A program made the position numbers and the translations under genes. DNA of 64,000 bases from assembly GCA_964652565.1 (NCBI GenBank), contig CAZZEC010000004.1:13211-77210 (forward strand), in the 5' to 3' direction. Below the pieces are notes generated by a model. That model searched no databases. It worked only from the letters and a program-made list of their open reading frames with translations, and had not been told where the DNA came from. Below, one piece after another: positions 47,579-56,607 of this stretch (its first letter is position 1; each line of letters opens with the position of its first letter). The stretch is from JBCCTX01 sp964652565 (GTDB lineage Bacteria; Bacteroidota; Bacteroidia; J057).

Positions 47579-47818
47579 ATGAATAATTCACGCCAACAGG
47601 AATTGGAAAAAATGAGAAAAATGATCCGGCACAAATTCAGAGCTGATACCAATATTTGTCCATCGGGTTATATTCTTGATAGAAATGGCGATAGGGTATT
47701 TGCGCGTACGGACGCTGGATCAATAAAACGCAACGAAATTGTAATGGTGGTAAATGTAGATACTGTTTTTCCGCAAGTAGTGGTTCGGAAAATGGCTAAC
47801 TTAAGTACACCCATTTAA
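47579..47818 (+). CDS. Small hypothetical protein (79 aa)
   Basis: 79 residues, basic N-terminal half (RQQELEKMRKMIRHKFRAD), then a beta-type region with GYILDRNGDRVFARTDAG and VMVVNVDTVFPQVVVRK. No signal peptide or membrane segment. I do not recognise it. The balanced amino-acid mix and a clean ATG favour a real gene over the AT-rich surroundings. It precedes the DUF4097-like gene by 65 bp on the same strand. Confidence 0.5.
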   Translation: MNNSRQQELEKMRKMIRHKFRADTNICPSGYILDRNGDRVFARTDAGSIKRNEIVMVVNVDTVFPQVVVRKMANLSTPI

Positions 47819-47883
47819 CTACTTTACAAAACAGTTGCTGTTATGTTACAACTTTGTAAGCAATTTGAACATCATTATATAAA

Positions 47884-48774
47884 ATGATTCCTATGAAATA
47901 CACTTACTATTTTTTAGCCTTATTTTTCACAATTACATGTAAAATTCTCGTACAAGCCCAGGAACAAACCTATGACCTGGATCAAGTATATGATATACCT
48001 TCCAATGGAATTCTTGAACTTCGTACAAATGATGCGGAAATCACCATCATTGGAAGTGATAGAGAAGATGTACATCTAGTAGTACATCGTGAGGCAGTGG
48101 TGAAAAATTTTATACGGAAGGGTAATCCTTCGTTCGAAATTGAAGTCGAACAACGGGGGGATAGGTTACGCATTGTAGAACGCAGAGAATCAAATGCTGT
48201 AGTAGGTTTTTATAATGAAAAAAATTATGTAATTACCCTGGAGGTTCCTATTGACATCCATTTAGCACTCCACGGAGACGATGACGATTATCTGGTACAA
48301 AATATTGGAGGTAAAATATATCTCAATGCAGAAGATGGTGATGCGCAATTTGAAAACTGTATGGGTGATGAGTTTACCTTTTATATGGATGATGGAACGG
48401 TATTTCTGGATCAAGGGAGAGGGGAATTACACGCTAGAGGTGAAGATGGTGAATTTATTATTGAAAAAGGCGACTTCTATGTAATAGATGTAAAAGTAGA
48501 TGATGGAGACGTGAGAGTAATGAGTCGTATTCACGATCGGGGAGAATATGAGATGTATACGGAAGATGGAAGTATTGATTTTCAAATCCTTGAAGGAGGT
48601 GGTAAAATCAAAGTCAGACACAGTGATGGCCGAATTCGGGCAGACCGTCAATTTGAATTCATTCGCGATGAAGATCACGAATCTATCCTCGCCATTCCAG
48701 GTGGAGATGCCAGAATGTATATCCGTACAGATGACGGAACCATTAGGCTCAGCCATATGAATAGTAGGTATTGA
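47884..48774 (+). CDS. Exported DUF4097-like adhesin-type protein
   Basis: 296 residues with a signal peptide (MKYTYYFLALFFTITCKILVQAQ) and a repetitive beta-solenoid-like body in which short acidic strands recur: NAEDGDAQFEN, YMDDGTVFLD, RGEDGEFIIEKGD, KVDDGDVRVM, YTEDGSIDFQ, RTDDGTIRLS. This spacing (about 20 residues per turn) is typical of the DUF4097/DUF2807 putative-adhesin families. The start may be the ATG at 47884 or at 47893 (MKYTYY). Periplasmic or surface role inferred. It is separated from the next gene by composite repeat copy 3. Confidence 0.8.
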   Translation: MIPMKYTYYFLALFFTITCKILVQAQEQTYDLDQVYDIPSNGILELRTNDAEITIIGSDREDVHLVVHREAVVKNFIRKGNPSFEIEVEQRGDRLRIVERRESNAVVGFYNEKNYVITLEVPIDIHLALHGDDDDYLVQNIGGKIYLNAEDGDAQFENCMGDEFTFYMDDGTVFLDQGRGELHARGEDGEFIIEKGDFYVIDVKVDDGDVRVMSRIHDRGEYEMYTEDGSIDFQILEGGGKIKVRHSDGRIRADRQFEFIRDEDHESILAIPGGDARMYIRTDDGTIRLSHMNSRY

Positions 48775-48777
48775 AGT

Positions 48778-48917
48778 AGACAATGGACGACAGACGATGG
48801 CTAGACGACAGACGATGGCTAGACGACAGACGATGGCTAGACGATGGACAATGGACGACAGACGATTGCTGGACGATGGACGACAGACCACGGAAATCAA
48901 TATCTCAATTTAACAAT
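48778..48917 (+). repeat. Composite intergenic repeat, copy 3
   Basis: Heptamer array at 48778-48889 containing three exact tandem copies of the 18-mer GACGACAGACGATGGCTA (48786-48803, 48804-48821, 48822-48839), then junction ACGGAAATCA (48890-48899), then one AT-rich unit with CAATTTAACAAT (48906-48917). The next start codon is at 48940. Same strand and order as copy 2. Confidence 0.85.
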
Positions 48918-48939
48918 ACATTAATTCCACAATAATACA

Positions 48940-49401
48940 ATGCACAAACCCTCAATTATCTCAATTTCCAGACCGTTGGCCTTGTATTTATGTCTGCTTT
49001 TATATTCGCTTCATGCATTTGGTCAAAAGGACTCAACAGAAATCTATAGATTAATCGATTCATATGTAACGGCCAGAGAAACAAGAGATACTACCCTACT
49101 CAAAAACATCCTTACACCTGATATAGATCAGTTGGTATCTTCAGGGGAGTGGAGACTGGGGCTGAGAACAGCCGTCGACGGAATGCTTCGCAGTTCTACC
49201 CAAAATCCAGGAACCAGAACCATCACTGTCGATAAAATGAGATATATAAACACTGAAAGTGCGATTGTTGATACAAGATATGTCATCGAAAATCCCGATG
49301 GCTCCCAAAGAAAGATGTGGAGCACCTTTATCGTTGTATATGATCAGGATGCATGGAGAATTACGGGAATCAGAAACATGCTGCCATCAACCAATCGCTA
49401 A
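48940..49401 (+). CDS. Exported NTF2-like (SnoaL/DUF4440-type) protein
   Basis: 153 residues with a signal peptide (LALYLCLLLYSLHAFGQ) and an NTF2-like alpha-beta cone: helix EIYRLIDSYVTARETRDTTLL, then strands including SAIVDTRYVIENPDGSQRKMW, FIVVYDQDAWRITGIRNM. The family includes small ketosteroid isomerase-like folds with very varied roles; no catalytic assignment is possible. 165 bp separate it from the DUF4097-like gene, filled by the repeat. It converges with the sulfatase at 49450. Confidence 0.82.
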   Translation: MHKPSIISISRPLALYLCLLLYSLHAFGQKDSTEIYRLIDSYVTARETRDTTLLKNILTPDIDQLVSSGEWRLGLRTAVDGMLRSSTQNPGTRTITVDKMRYINTESAIVDTRYVIENPDGSQRKMWSTFIVVYDQDAWRITGIRNMLPSTNR

Positions 49402-49449
49402 TCAAAATCTACATTCTAAGAATTGACAGGTAATGTTGTATAAATCGTA

Positions 49450-50931
49450 TTAGGGAAGTGCCTTTTTAAGCGCATCTTGTTCCCTTCTTTCTTTTAACTT
49501 TTCACTGAGTTCTGAAACTATGGGTTCATATTCCTCCTTATCAGCCACATTCTCATTCTCCAATGGATCGTTTTCATGATTATAAAGCATACTTGCATAG
49601 ATATCCCCGTTGTCAGGATGTAACCATTCAGTATACACGTATTGATCTGTTTTAATGCTTTCTCCTCTGTGAAACCTGCTATATATTTCACTTTTAAAGG
49701 GCTGATTAGGATCTTCAAGCAAGGGAATCAAACTTTCACCATCCAAATGTTCGGGCATGGGTAATCCCGTTAATTCACATAGTGTTGGATATATATCTAC
49801 AAATTCAGTCAACGCATGCGTCTCCTGATTACCTCCATATCCTGGTGCCTTAATAATCAAAGGAGCACGCATAGAAGTCTCAAAATTCGCATGCTTACAC
49901 CACATCGTATGATCCTCCAGATTCCATCCGTGATCTCCCCATAAGACGACGATGGTATTATCACTTAGTCCCAATTCATCCAATGCATCCAACAGTTTAC
50001 CAATTTGAGCGTCTGTATAGCTTACACAGGCATAATATCCATGAGTAAGTATGCGTGCCGTATCTCGTGAAACGGGTTGACTAGATGGTATAAGTGCATA
50101 ATTCCTTAATTCTCCAGAATTGTGAATAGCTGCATCGGGAGCATTTTCTGGTCTAAATGGATTAGGCGACATAGGAATAGCATCCCTATCATACAAATCC
50201 CAGTATTTTTTCGGGGCATTAAACGGCAAATGAGGCTTCCAAAATCCTACGGCTAAAAAAAATGGTTCCCCACTTTGTGAAAAACGCTTCAAGTCCTCCA
50301 CCGCTTGCATGGCCAGCTTTCCGTCTTTGTATGCAGTATCCACAACTTCCGGTGCTTCAAAAGCAGGACCTCTTGCATTACCTCCAGTTGCAAAATCAGG
50401 ATGACTTCGCACTATAGCCAGTGAGGTAGAATCTACATAATCAAACCATCCATAGTCTGGATGTCTGTTCTTAGGAGAGAAAGGCGCCTCACTCCACGCA
50501 TCTAACTGATCATTACTATGATGAAATATTTTACCCCTGGACAATGTGGTATATCCATTGTTTTTAAAATATTCTGGAATACTAGGAATGCCAGGAAAAT
50601 CCTCTTCCAGTCGCGTGTAGTAATTGACAAAGCGTTGGGCTGTAGGTCGGACTCCAGACAATAAACTAGCTCTGGAGGCACCACAAACGGGAACCTGGCA
50701 ATACGTGCGTTGAAAAATCGTCCCCAGTGAAGCTAAACGGTCTATATTGGGGGAATGAATATGCGTTTTCCCAAAACAGTTAAGCTCTGGCCGAAGATCA
50801 TCCACCGCAATAAAAAGAATATTGGGTACTGGGGATGAAGCCTGTTCAACCTGTTGACAAGAATACAATGTACTTACGATGAATAAGCATGTAATGAGAT
50901 GTAGTAGGTAGATTTTCTTAAAGGGTAGCAT
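49450..50931 (-). CDS. Sulfatase lipoprotein, iduronate-2-sulfatase-like
   Basis: 493 residues, lipoprotein signal with lipobox LYSC (Cys about residue 25). Alkaline-phosphatase-superfamily sulfatase: metal-binding ILFIAVDDLRPEL, the formylglycine motif VCGASRASLLSGVRP (Cys type; the third position is A where the classic motif CxPSR has P), VGFWKPHLPF, and the second metal site VVLWGDHGWNLEDH. Requires a formylglycine-generating enzyme, not seen in the window. Probably desulfates a carbohydrate; substrate unknown. Close in layout to human IDS-type enzymes of the S1_7 kind. Confidence 0.92.
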   Translation of the reverse strand: MLPFKKIYLLHLITCLFIVSTLYSCQQVEQASSPVPNILFIAVDDLRPELNCFGKTHIHSPNIDRLASLGTIFQRTYCQVPVCGASRASLLSGVRPTAQRFVNYYTRLEEDFPGIPSIPEYFKNNGYTTLSRGKIFHHSNDQLDAWSEAPFSPKNRHPDYGWFDYVDSTSLAIVRSHPDFATGGNARGPAFEAPEVVDTAYKDGKLAMQAVEDLKRFSQSGEPFFLAVGFWKPHLPFNAPKKYWDLYDRDAIPMSPNPFRPENAPDAAIHNSGELRNYALIPSSQPVSRDTARILTHGYYACVSYTDAQIGKLLDALDELGLSDNTIVVLWGDHGWNLEDHTMWCKHANFETSMRAPLIIKAPGYGGNQETHALTEFVDIYPTLCELTGLPMPEHLDGESLIPLLEDPNQPFKSEIYSRFHRGESIKTDQYVYTEWLHPDNGDIYASMLYNHENDPLENENVADKEEYEPIVSELSEKLKERREQDALKKALP

Positions 50932-51159
50932 AAGATAAAATTAAAGTTGTAATAGTCACATATAATAGAAGCTTCTGTAATTCTAACTGCATAATAAATC
51001 TGCAATGAACAGAAACTGGTAATTTCCCTTTCTTCATTTTCTAATATAAGTAAGTGGGTAGACAATATTAGGAATACCCCTACAACTATTTTCAAATCGC
51101 TATTCTTATGCCTAATTTGAAACTAAATAGATTAATGATTGTCAATAATATTTCCTAAA

Positions 51160-52239
51160 ATGAAATTTTATATTAATATTCTATTAACCGCTTGTTTATT
51201 GAGTCTTTCTTTCATAACTTATAAAAGTAGTGATCAACATACAACAGCGCATTTGATACTTACACGTCATAAAGTAACCCTTCATCACCTTGAACAAGAA
51301 CAACAAATCGAGGTGAGGGCGAATGACCGCTTAATTACCACTTACCATTATTCTGATACCCTCGAAAAACCCTTCTTATATCCTCTGAACACACTGAATG
51401 GTATTCCACTTACTCGTGGTTTTCCTATTGATCCCCAACCTGGAGAAAGAGTGGATCATCCTCATCATGTGGGTTTGTGGATGAATTACGGGAATGTGAA
51501 TGGCCTGGATTTTTGGAATAATTCCTACGCTGTTCCTGAATCGCGTAAAGATCGCTATGGAACAATACGCCATTCACAGATTATTGCAATGGAGGAGGTT
51601 GACGATGAAGCCAACCTGGTCGTAGCTATGGATTGGCTTGATCCTGAAGGTAATGTATTACTAGTAGAACAAACCGTTTTTGGCTTTAAATGTGAAGATG
51701 AGACCTGCTACATTACCCGTACATCAAACTTACAAGCAGTCGATGACACTGTATTCATGACAGATAATAAAGAAGGTTTTTTGGGTATACGCGTATCCAA
51801 AGAACTGGAACACAAAATAGATAAGCCTGCAACACTTGTAGGCGAAGATCTTAAACCCACTCCAGAAAAGATGGTCGATCATACGGGAGTTACCGGGATG
51901 TACCTAAGTAGTGAGGGTATGGAAGGCGTAGAGGTTTGGGGTACAAGAGCGCGCTGGATGAAACTGGGGGGTAAGAAGAATGGTAAAAACGTGTCATTAA
52001 CCATTCTGGATCATCCGTCTAATCCTGGTTATCCCACGTACTGGCATGCCAGAGGCTATGGATTATTTGCGGCTAATCCGCTTGGACAGAAAATATTTTC
52101 GAATGATAAAGAAGTATTTAATTTTCAGCTCGAACCGAATGAATCCACAACATTCAAATTTCAGGTACTTATCCACGAAGGAGACTCGTTCAGCACAGAA
52201 CAAATTGAACGAGCAGCTAAAACCTTCTCAAAACAATAG
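51160..52239 (+). CDS. DUF6807 (PmoA-like) exported protein
   Basis: 359 residues from the ATG at 51160 (MKFYINILLTACLLSLSFI), preferred over a TTG at 51139 because it starts the signal peptide. The core carries the family's conserved block TRGFPIDPQPGERVDHPHHV followed by GLWMNYGNVNG, and later EVWGTRARWMKL and ILDHPSNPGYPTYWHARGYG. The name PmoA-like is historical; no oxygenase role is implied. In Bacteroidota it often lies with glycan-degradation genes, here beside sulfatases. Followed by a hairpin at 52254. Confidence 0.85.
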   Translation: MKFYINILLTACLLSLSFITYKSSDQHTTAHLILTRHKVTLHHLEQEQQIEVRANDRLITTYHYSDTLEKPFLYPLNTLNGIPLTRGFPIDPQPGERVDHPHHVGLWMNYGNVNGLDFWNNSYAVPESRKDRYGTIRHSQIIAMEEVDDEANLVVAMDWLDPEGNVLLVEQTVFGFKCEDETCYITRTSNLQAVDDTVFMTDNKEGFLGIRVSKELEHKIDKPATLVGEDLKPTPEKMVDHTGVTGMYLSSEGMEGVEVWGTRARWMKLGGKKNGKNVSLTILDHPSNPGYPTYWHARGYGLFAANPLGQKIFSNDKEVFNFQLEPNESTTFKFQVLIHEGDSFSTEQIERAAKTFSKQ

Positions 52240-52253
52240 GTTTAAGTACTTCT

Positions 52254-52279
52254 TTTTCAGATCCTACTAGATCTGAAAA
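52254..52279 (+). terminator. Hairpin after the DUF6807 gene
   Basis: Perfect 10-bp arms TTTTCAGATC / GATCTGAAAA (52254-52263 and 52270-52279), 6-nt loop. No immediate T run on the plus strand (a T-rich stretch starts about 15 nt later), so termination is likely but not certain. Confidence 0.5.
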
Positions 52280-52400
52280 TCAAATATTTACACATTTTTT
52301 ATCAAACGATATCTTTCGTAATAGTCTTCTGACCCTCAAAATTTTTGTTAATTAGCCCTGAGCATTCACACATATCAAATAGATTGTAACATCGAAACTC

Positions 52401-53606
52401 ATGGAAACAATCATTCCCAGCATAAGTAGAAGCATTGCCGATCAAAAATCCCTATCTATCCCTATTCCCTGGTATATATATGCAGCATTGATTGCTACAA
52501 CCAGTATTTTTGTAGGGCTTATTTGGGATATCTCTTGGCATATGAGTATTGGTAGAGATTCTTTATTGTCAGCTCCTCATTTAGTCATCTACCTAGGGGG
52601 AGTCTTGGGAGGCATAGGAGGAGCTTACCAGCTTTTTAATGCAACATTCTCTAAACATGCTTCAGTCAAAGAGCAAACGGTTTGGTTCTGGGGTTTTCGA
52701 GCACCACTAGGTGCCCTATTTGCAATTTGGGGTGCTTTAGCCATGCTAACTTCTGCCCCCTTTGATGATTGGTGGCATAATGCATATGGATTAGACGTAA
52801 AGATCCTCAGCCCTCCACATGCGGTATTAGCTATGGGACTCATCACCGTTCAGGTAGGGTCAATGATTACCTTACTTAGTTTTCAGAATCAAGTAAATGA
52901 AACATATGGTACGCTAGCAGAAAGCGCAGGAAAACTTAATCTGATCAGGCATATGTTTCCCTTTACGATGGGTATGATTTTATGCATACTTAATATGCTC
53001 TTTTGGGAATATATGGGGCGGAGTGATATGCATTCTGCCTTATTTTATCAGATTGGATGTTCGGTATTTCCTATATTTTTAGTTGCTAATGGAGTTGCAA
53101 GCAAACTTAAATGGCCCATTACCTATGCTGCCCTTTGGTACTTAGGAGCTTATGTACTTATGAATTGGATACTCCCACTATTTCCTGCTACCCCGAAATT
53201 AGGTCCTATCCACAATCCTATTACACACTTTGTACCCCTACAGTTTCCCTTTTTACTCTTTATCCCTGCCATTGCAATGGACTATATTATACAAAGAAGA
53301 AGTGATAAAAATATATGGTTGAAAGCGCTATTACTTGGTTTAGCTTTTTTCTCTCTTTTTCTTGTCGCGCAATGGTTTTTTGGAATGTTTTTAAACAGCT
53401 CCTATGCGAGAAACTGGTTCTTCTTTACTGAGGGTGCCATGCCCTATTACAGTAATCCCAATTGGAAATATCGGTTTGATTTTTACCCTATTGAGTCCAG
53501 CACGATGACTTTGATTAAAGAATATTCCATTGCTCTTGGATTTGCAATGGTATCATCACTTATCGGGCTGTTTTGGGGAAATTGGATGAAAAATGTACAG
53601 CGATAA
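52401..53606 (+). CDS. Polytopic membrane protein of unknown family
   Basis: 401 residues with about ten predicted membrane segments. Conserved-looking polar residues occur inside or beside segments: LIWDISWHMSIGRD, SAPHLVIYLGG, FDDWWHNAYGLD, SPPHAVLAMGL; the two D-x-x-W-H and two PH elements suggest a metal or haem site, which is inference. I do not recognise a named family. Its stop codon overlaps the start of the next gene (TAATG), so the two are translationally coupled and probably work together. Confidence 0.8.
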   Translation: METIIPSISRSIADQKSLSIPIPWYIYAALIATTSIFVGLIWDISWHMSIGRDSLLSAPHLVIYLGGVLGGIGGAYQLFNATFSKHASVKEQTVWFWGFRAPLGALFAIWGALAMLTSAPFDDWWHNAYGLDVKILSPPHAVLAMGLITVQVGSMITLLSFQNQVNETYGTLAESAGKLNLIRHMFPFTMGMILCILNMLFWEYMGRSDMHSALFYQIGCSVFPIFLVANGVASKLKWPITYAALWYLGAYVLMNWILPLFPATPKLGPIHNPITHFVPLQFPFLLFIPAIAMDYIIQRRSDKNIWLKALLLGLAFFSLFLVAQWFFGMFLNSSYARNWFFFTEGAMPYYSNPNWKYRFDFYPIESSTMTLIKEYSIALGFAMVSSLIGLFWGNWMKNVQR

Positions 53607-55186
53607 TGTCAATCATGAATATTGAGAATCCATTCTGTAAACACCTTTTGATCATTTTCATCTGCATGATCATCTATGGTATTACTACCTCCCACATTGG
53701 TAGTCCCAATATCATTCTGGAAGGTAAAGCTGGTCCATACGATTTAATTGTCAATATCATGCCACCAGATGTAGTACCGGGATTGGCTGAAATATCCGTG
53801 AGGATAGATGCAGATGGTATCAATAACGTGGCTATACAAGGTATATACTACCGAAATGGAAGTGATGGTGCTCCTGACCCGGAAAATCTCAAGCAAATAG
53901 CAGGCGACAAACAACTATTTAATGGTAATATTTGGTTGATGGAAGGAGGATCTGCCAGCGTTAAAATCATCGTCAATGGTCTCCAAGGTCGTGGTTCTAC
54001 TGTTGTACCTATTCCAGCACTACGTATCCGTGAACCCAAAATGAATCAAGAACTGGGAATCGTGTTACTGATCCTGGGTGCTGTTCTCTTCTTTGGGATG
54101 ATAACAATAATATATGCCAGTGTTGGAGAAGCTACTACTGATCCCCAAAAACAACTCTCAAGAAGCAAAAAGAAGCGAGCGATTGTAGTAGCATCCATAA
54201 CAGGACTATTACTAGCTAGTCTCCTATGGATAGGAAGTAAATGGTGGCAGCAAGAAGCGTCATATTATGAAAGAACCATTTTCCAAAATACACCTGTAAC
54301 ATTTGAGCTAGATACATCTGATCCTCACAAGCTTACTATCACATTGGATAATGCTCGATACTATGATAGAGTAGCAGGGGATTTAGTTCCTGACCATGGT
54401 AAGCTTATGCACATGTTTGTCATAGATACAGCGTCAAACGATTATTTTGCTCATCTACACCCGTTAAAAATCGATTCACTACACTATGAAGTATCTCTCC
54501 CCCCTACCCCACTGGAAGGTACTTATCACGTCTTTTTGGATATTGTTCATAGTAGTGGACTTAGCGAGACTATCTACAAGAAACTTGAACTTCCAAATAC
54601 AACCACAGAGCCTGACATAATACCCGCAGGACTTCCTCAAAACGATCCCGACGATAGTTGGTATAACCACGTTCCAAGTGAAACATACACACAGACTCTC
54701 TCTGATGGTGTACAGATTAACTGGGATAAAGATCGCCAAAAACTCATCTATTCAGGTCAGATACAATCGTTAACCTTTTCTGCTCAACATAAAGAAGGGT
54801 TTTCCCTTCCATTACAGCCTTATCTGACCATGTTGGGCCATGCAGCCATCATGAAGAAAGATGCTTCTGTGTTCATTCATTTACACCCTGTAGGAACTAT
54901 CTCTATGGCTGCTCAAGAAGTGATGGCCAATCGTATAAACGATGATTTGGTGACGATTTGCCTGCCCCTAGATTCAGCAAGTCAAAGTACATCTTTCAAG
55001 ATTAATGATCCCAGAGCCATCACTTCCATGAAAGATCAGATTACCGAGGAGATGGATAAAAATGGACTCACCAATTCTGTCTCATTTCCCTATGCATTTC
55101 CAGAACCCGGAAGTTATCGGATTTGGGTACAAATACGTGTACTGGGAAAAATACGTACTGCAGCTTTCGATGTAGAAGTATTCTAA
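53606..55186 (+). CDS. Membrane-anchored protein with paired H-x-HLHP motifs
   Basis: 526 residues from the ATG at 53606, which overlaps the upstream stop. An N-terminal hydrophobic segment (HLLIIFICMIIYGIT), an Ig-like domain resembling CopC/YtkA (about 30-145), two membrane segments (LGIVLLILGAVLFFGMITII and IVVASITGLLLASLLWIG), then two beta domains. Each C-terminal domain carries the same metal-site-like pattern: DHGKLMHMFVI...YFAHLHP and LGHAAIMKKDASVFIHLHP. This suggests copper or other metal handling, not proven. Partner of the preceding membrane protein. Ends 130 bp before a strong terminator. Confidence 0.75.
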   Translation: MSIMNIENPFCKHLLIIFICMIIYGITTSHIGSPNIILEGKAGPYDLIVNIMPPDVVPGLAEISVRIDADGINNVAIQGIYYRNGSDGAPDPENLKQIAGDKQLFNGNIWLMEGGSASVKIIVNGLQGRGSTVVPIPALRIREPKMNQELGIVLLILGAVLFFGMITIIYASVGEATTDPQKQLSRSKKKRAIVVASITGLLLASLLWIGSKWWQQEASYYERTIFQNTPVTFELDTSDPHKLTITLDNARYYDRVAGDLVPDHGKLMHMFVIDTASNDYFAHLHPLKIDSLHYEVSLPPTPLEGTYHVFLDIVHSSGLSETIYKKLELPNTTTEPDIIPAGLPQNDPDDSWYNHVPSETYTQTLSDGVQINWDKDRQKLIYSGQIQSLTFSAQHKEGFSLPLQPYLTMLGHAAIMKKDASVFIHLHPVGTISMAAQEVMANRINDDLVTICLPLDSASQSTSFKINDPRAITSMKDQITEEMDKNGLTNSVSFPYAFPEPGSYRIWVQIRVLGKIRTAAFDVEVF

Positions 55187-55227
55187 GCGTTAATTACTCA
55201 AGTACAAATTCATAGCTATTGATGCTG

Positions 55228-55248
55228 AATTGTCGGTATCCGACAATT
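55228..55248 (+). other. 9-bp hairpin in the 3' region
   Basis: AATTGTCGG / CCGACAATT (55228-55236 and 55240-55248) with a 3-nt loop, no T run. It lies between the coding region and the terminator at 55317; perhaps a 3' RNA structure. Confidence 0.4.
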
Positions 55249-55316
55249 GCCTATCCTATACCTTAGTACTTTTACGATATATTTGGAGCTACTGAATAGC
55301 ATAACGTAGTTTTGAA

Positions 55317-55345
55317 GAGGGAGTACCAGGTACTTTCTCTTTTTT
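55317..55345 (+). terminator. Rho-independent terminator of the membrane-protein pair
   Basis: Arms GAGGGAGTACC / GGTACTTTCTC (55317-55327 and 55329-55339) with two G-U pairs, followed by six T. Closes the 52401-55186 unit 130 bp after the stop. Confidence 0.75.
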
Positions 55346-55366
55346 GTTTACTCGCTTTATCATCGA

Positions 55367-56281
55367 CTATTCTATCAGTACTATAGCCCTGATTTCAGCA
55401 TTGAGTATGTCATTATTAGGTAATGAATATTGTACCCATCGTTTTTCTGGATTATTTTCTTCCAAATAATGCCAGGTGTAATTAATAGTCTCCTTCTTTG
55501 TAAAACCAAGCGTTTGTCCATACCCTTTATTCACCACCTTCTCACTTTTATTTTTTCCTCTATACGTATTTATAAATTCAAATTCAGTACCCACATCAAT
55601 CCATTCCATCGCAACAAAAAATCCATTTTCATCTACGGGAATTTGATAGGATTCTAAATTTACTTCAATCCACTTTTTTCGCTTATTCCAAGGTCTTACA
55701 ATCACATGCTCCAGTAGTAAATCATAGGTAGGTCCAGAGGCTTCGTGTTCGCCTGGTCCATATATCCTCACTCTAAATGGAGTATCTGCTCGCCCGTATT
55801 TAGTAACAAAGCAACCTACTTTCCTTAAAATACCCTCTCTCCCTTTAGCCATTGGCATAAATCGTGCAATCTGAGTGAATTTTTCTCTCACACAATAATT
55901 AACTTCACCTTTACCTACATAACCTACTGTTATCTCATGACTAGGTATAATAGATACTTCAGGTAGAATGTATGGCTGTTCAGATAAATAAAATTCTTCT
56001 ACCGATTCCTGAATAATTTCTTCTATGGGTTGAATGGTTGATGTATGGCCTATGGCTGATATGATGAGGGTATCTGTCAATAAACTATCAGGAATATTCA
56101 ATGTAAATACTCCAAGTCCATTAGATACATCGCCAATAGGTTTTCCCTTTATTTTCGCAACAGCATAGGGAATCGCTTCTCCACTTCCCTGCGAACGAAT
56201 TGTTCCCTCTATCAAATACTCCTGACTATACATCGAGCTTACAAAGAAGTATAATATTCCCCAACAAATAAGATAGCTCAT
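55367..56281 (-). CDS. Exported carboxypeptidase-regulatory-like (CarboxypepD_reg) protein
   Basis: 304 residues; signal peptide (LICWGILYFFVSSMYSQ), then a CarboxypepD_reg-like beta-sandwich (about 20-105): EGTIRSQGSGEAIPYAVAKIKG, ISAIGHTSTIQPIEE. This domain is typical of TonB-dependent-receptor plugs and other envelope proteins. The remaining 190 residues are of unknown type, beta-rich (FRVRIYGPGEHEASGP, LLLEHVIVRPWNKRKKWIEV). No C-terminal beta-barrel, so not a receptor. Converges with the membrane-protein pair. Function unknown. Confidence 0.8.
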   Translation of the reverse strand: MSYLICWGILYFFVSSMYSQEYLIEGTIRSQGSGEAIPYAVAKIKGKPIGDVSNGLGVFTLNIPDSLLTDTLIISAIGHTSTIQPIEEIIQESVEEFYLSEQPYILPEVSIIPSHEITVGYVGKGEVNYCVREKFTQIARFMPMAKGREGILRKVGCFVTKYGRADTPFRVRIYGPGEHEASGPTYDLLLEHVIVRPWNKRKKWIEVNLESYQIPVDENGFFVAMEWIDVGTEFEFINTYRGKNKSEKVVNKGYGQTLGFTKKETINYTWHYLEENNPEKRWVQYSLPNNDILNAEIRAIVLIE

Positions 56282-56607
56282 TGGCGTTTTACTGACTTTT
56301 AATAGCTATTTAAGTCATTTGTTAGTATTAAAAACAAGGCATGAAATTATTGAGCAACATTATCAATATTTTTACCCATTTAGTTCGAAACAAATGATAT
56401 AATAATCATATGATTATATCTATTTTAGACAAATTATGCCTGATTAGTGATCACTTTTTCGACACCACTTTATTTATAAAACTTCCATGTACATTCATAC
56501 CCAACATTTACATAAAGCATATAATCTATAAATTGACTATTGTAAAGAATACGACTTACGCTTATATTACAGGCAATTCAATTTTCGGCTACCACATAAC
56601 GATTCAG
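56282..56607. other. AT-rich divergent intergenic region with a 16-bp palindrome
   Basis: 326 bp between a minus-strand envelope gene and the plus-strand sulfatase. It contains a perfect 16-bp palindrome ATAATCATATGATTAT (56402-56417), a possible operator. The open frame from 56410 to the sulfatase ATG is AT-rich and lacks a signal-peptide start, so I treat it as untranslated. Confidence 0.45.

Noticed and set aside
48778..48889. Short tandem repeats considered as a CRISPR array
   Set aside because: Units are 7 or 18 bp with no unique spacers, no leader and no cas genes.
48427..48900. 157-codon minus-strand frame covering repeat copy 3
   Set aside because: Antisense to the DUF4097-like gene; its start is made of heptamer repeat translation.
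56410..56607. 66-residue N-terminal extension of the sulfatase at 56608
   Set aside because: The extension would bury the lipoprotein signal; the ATG at 56608 gives a proper lipobox.
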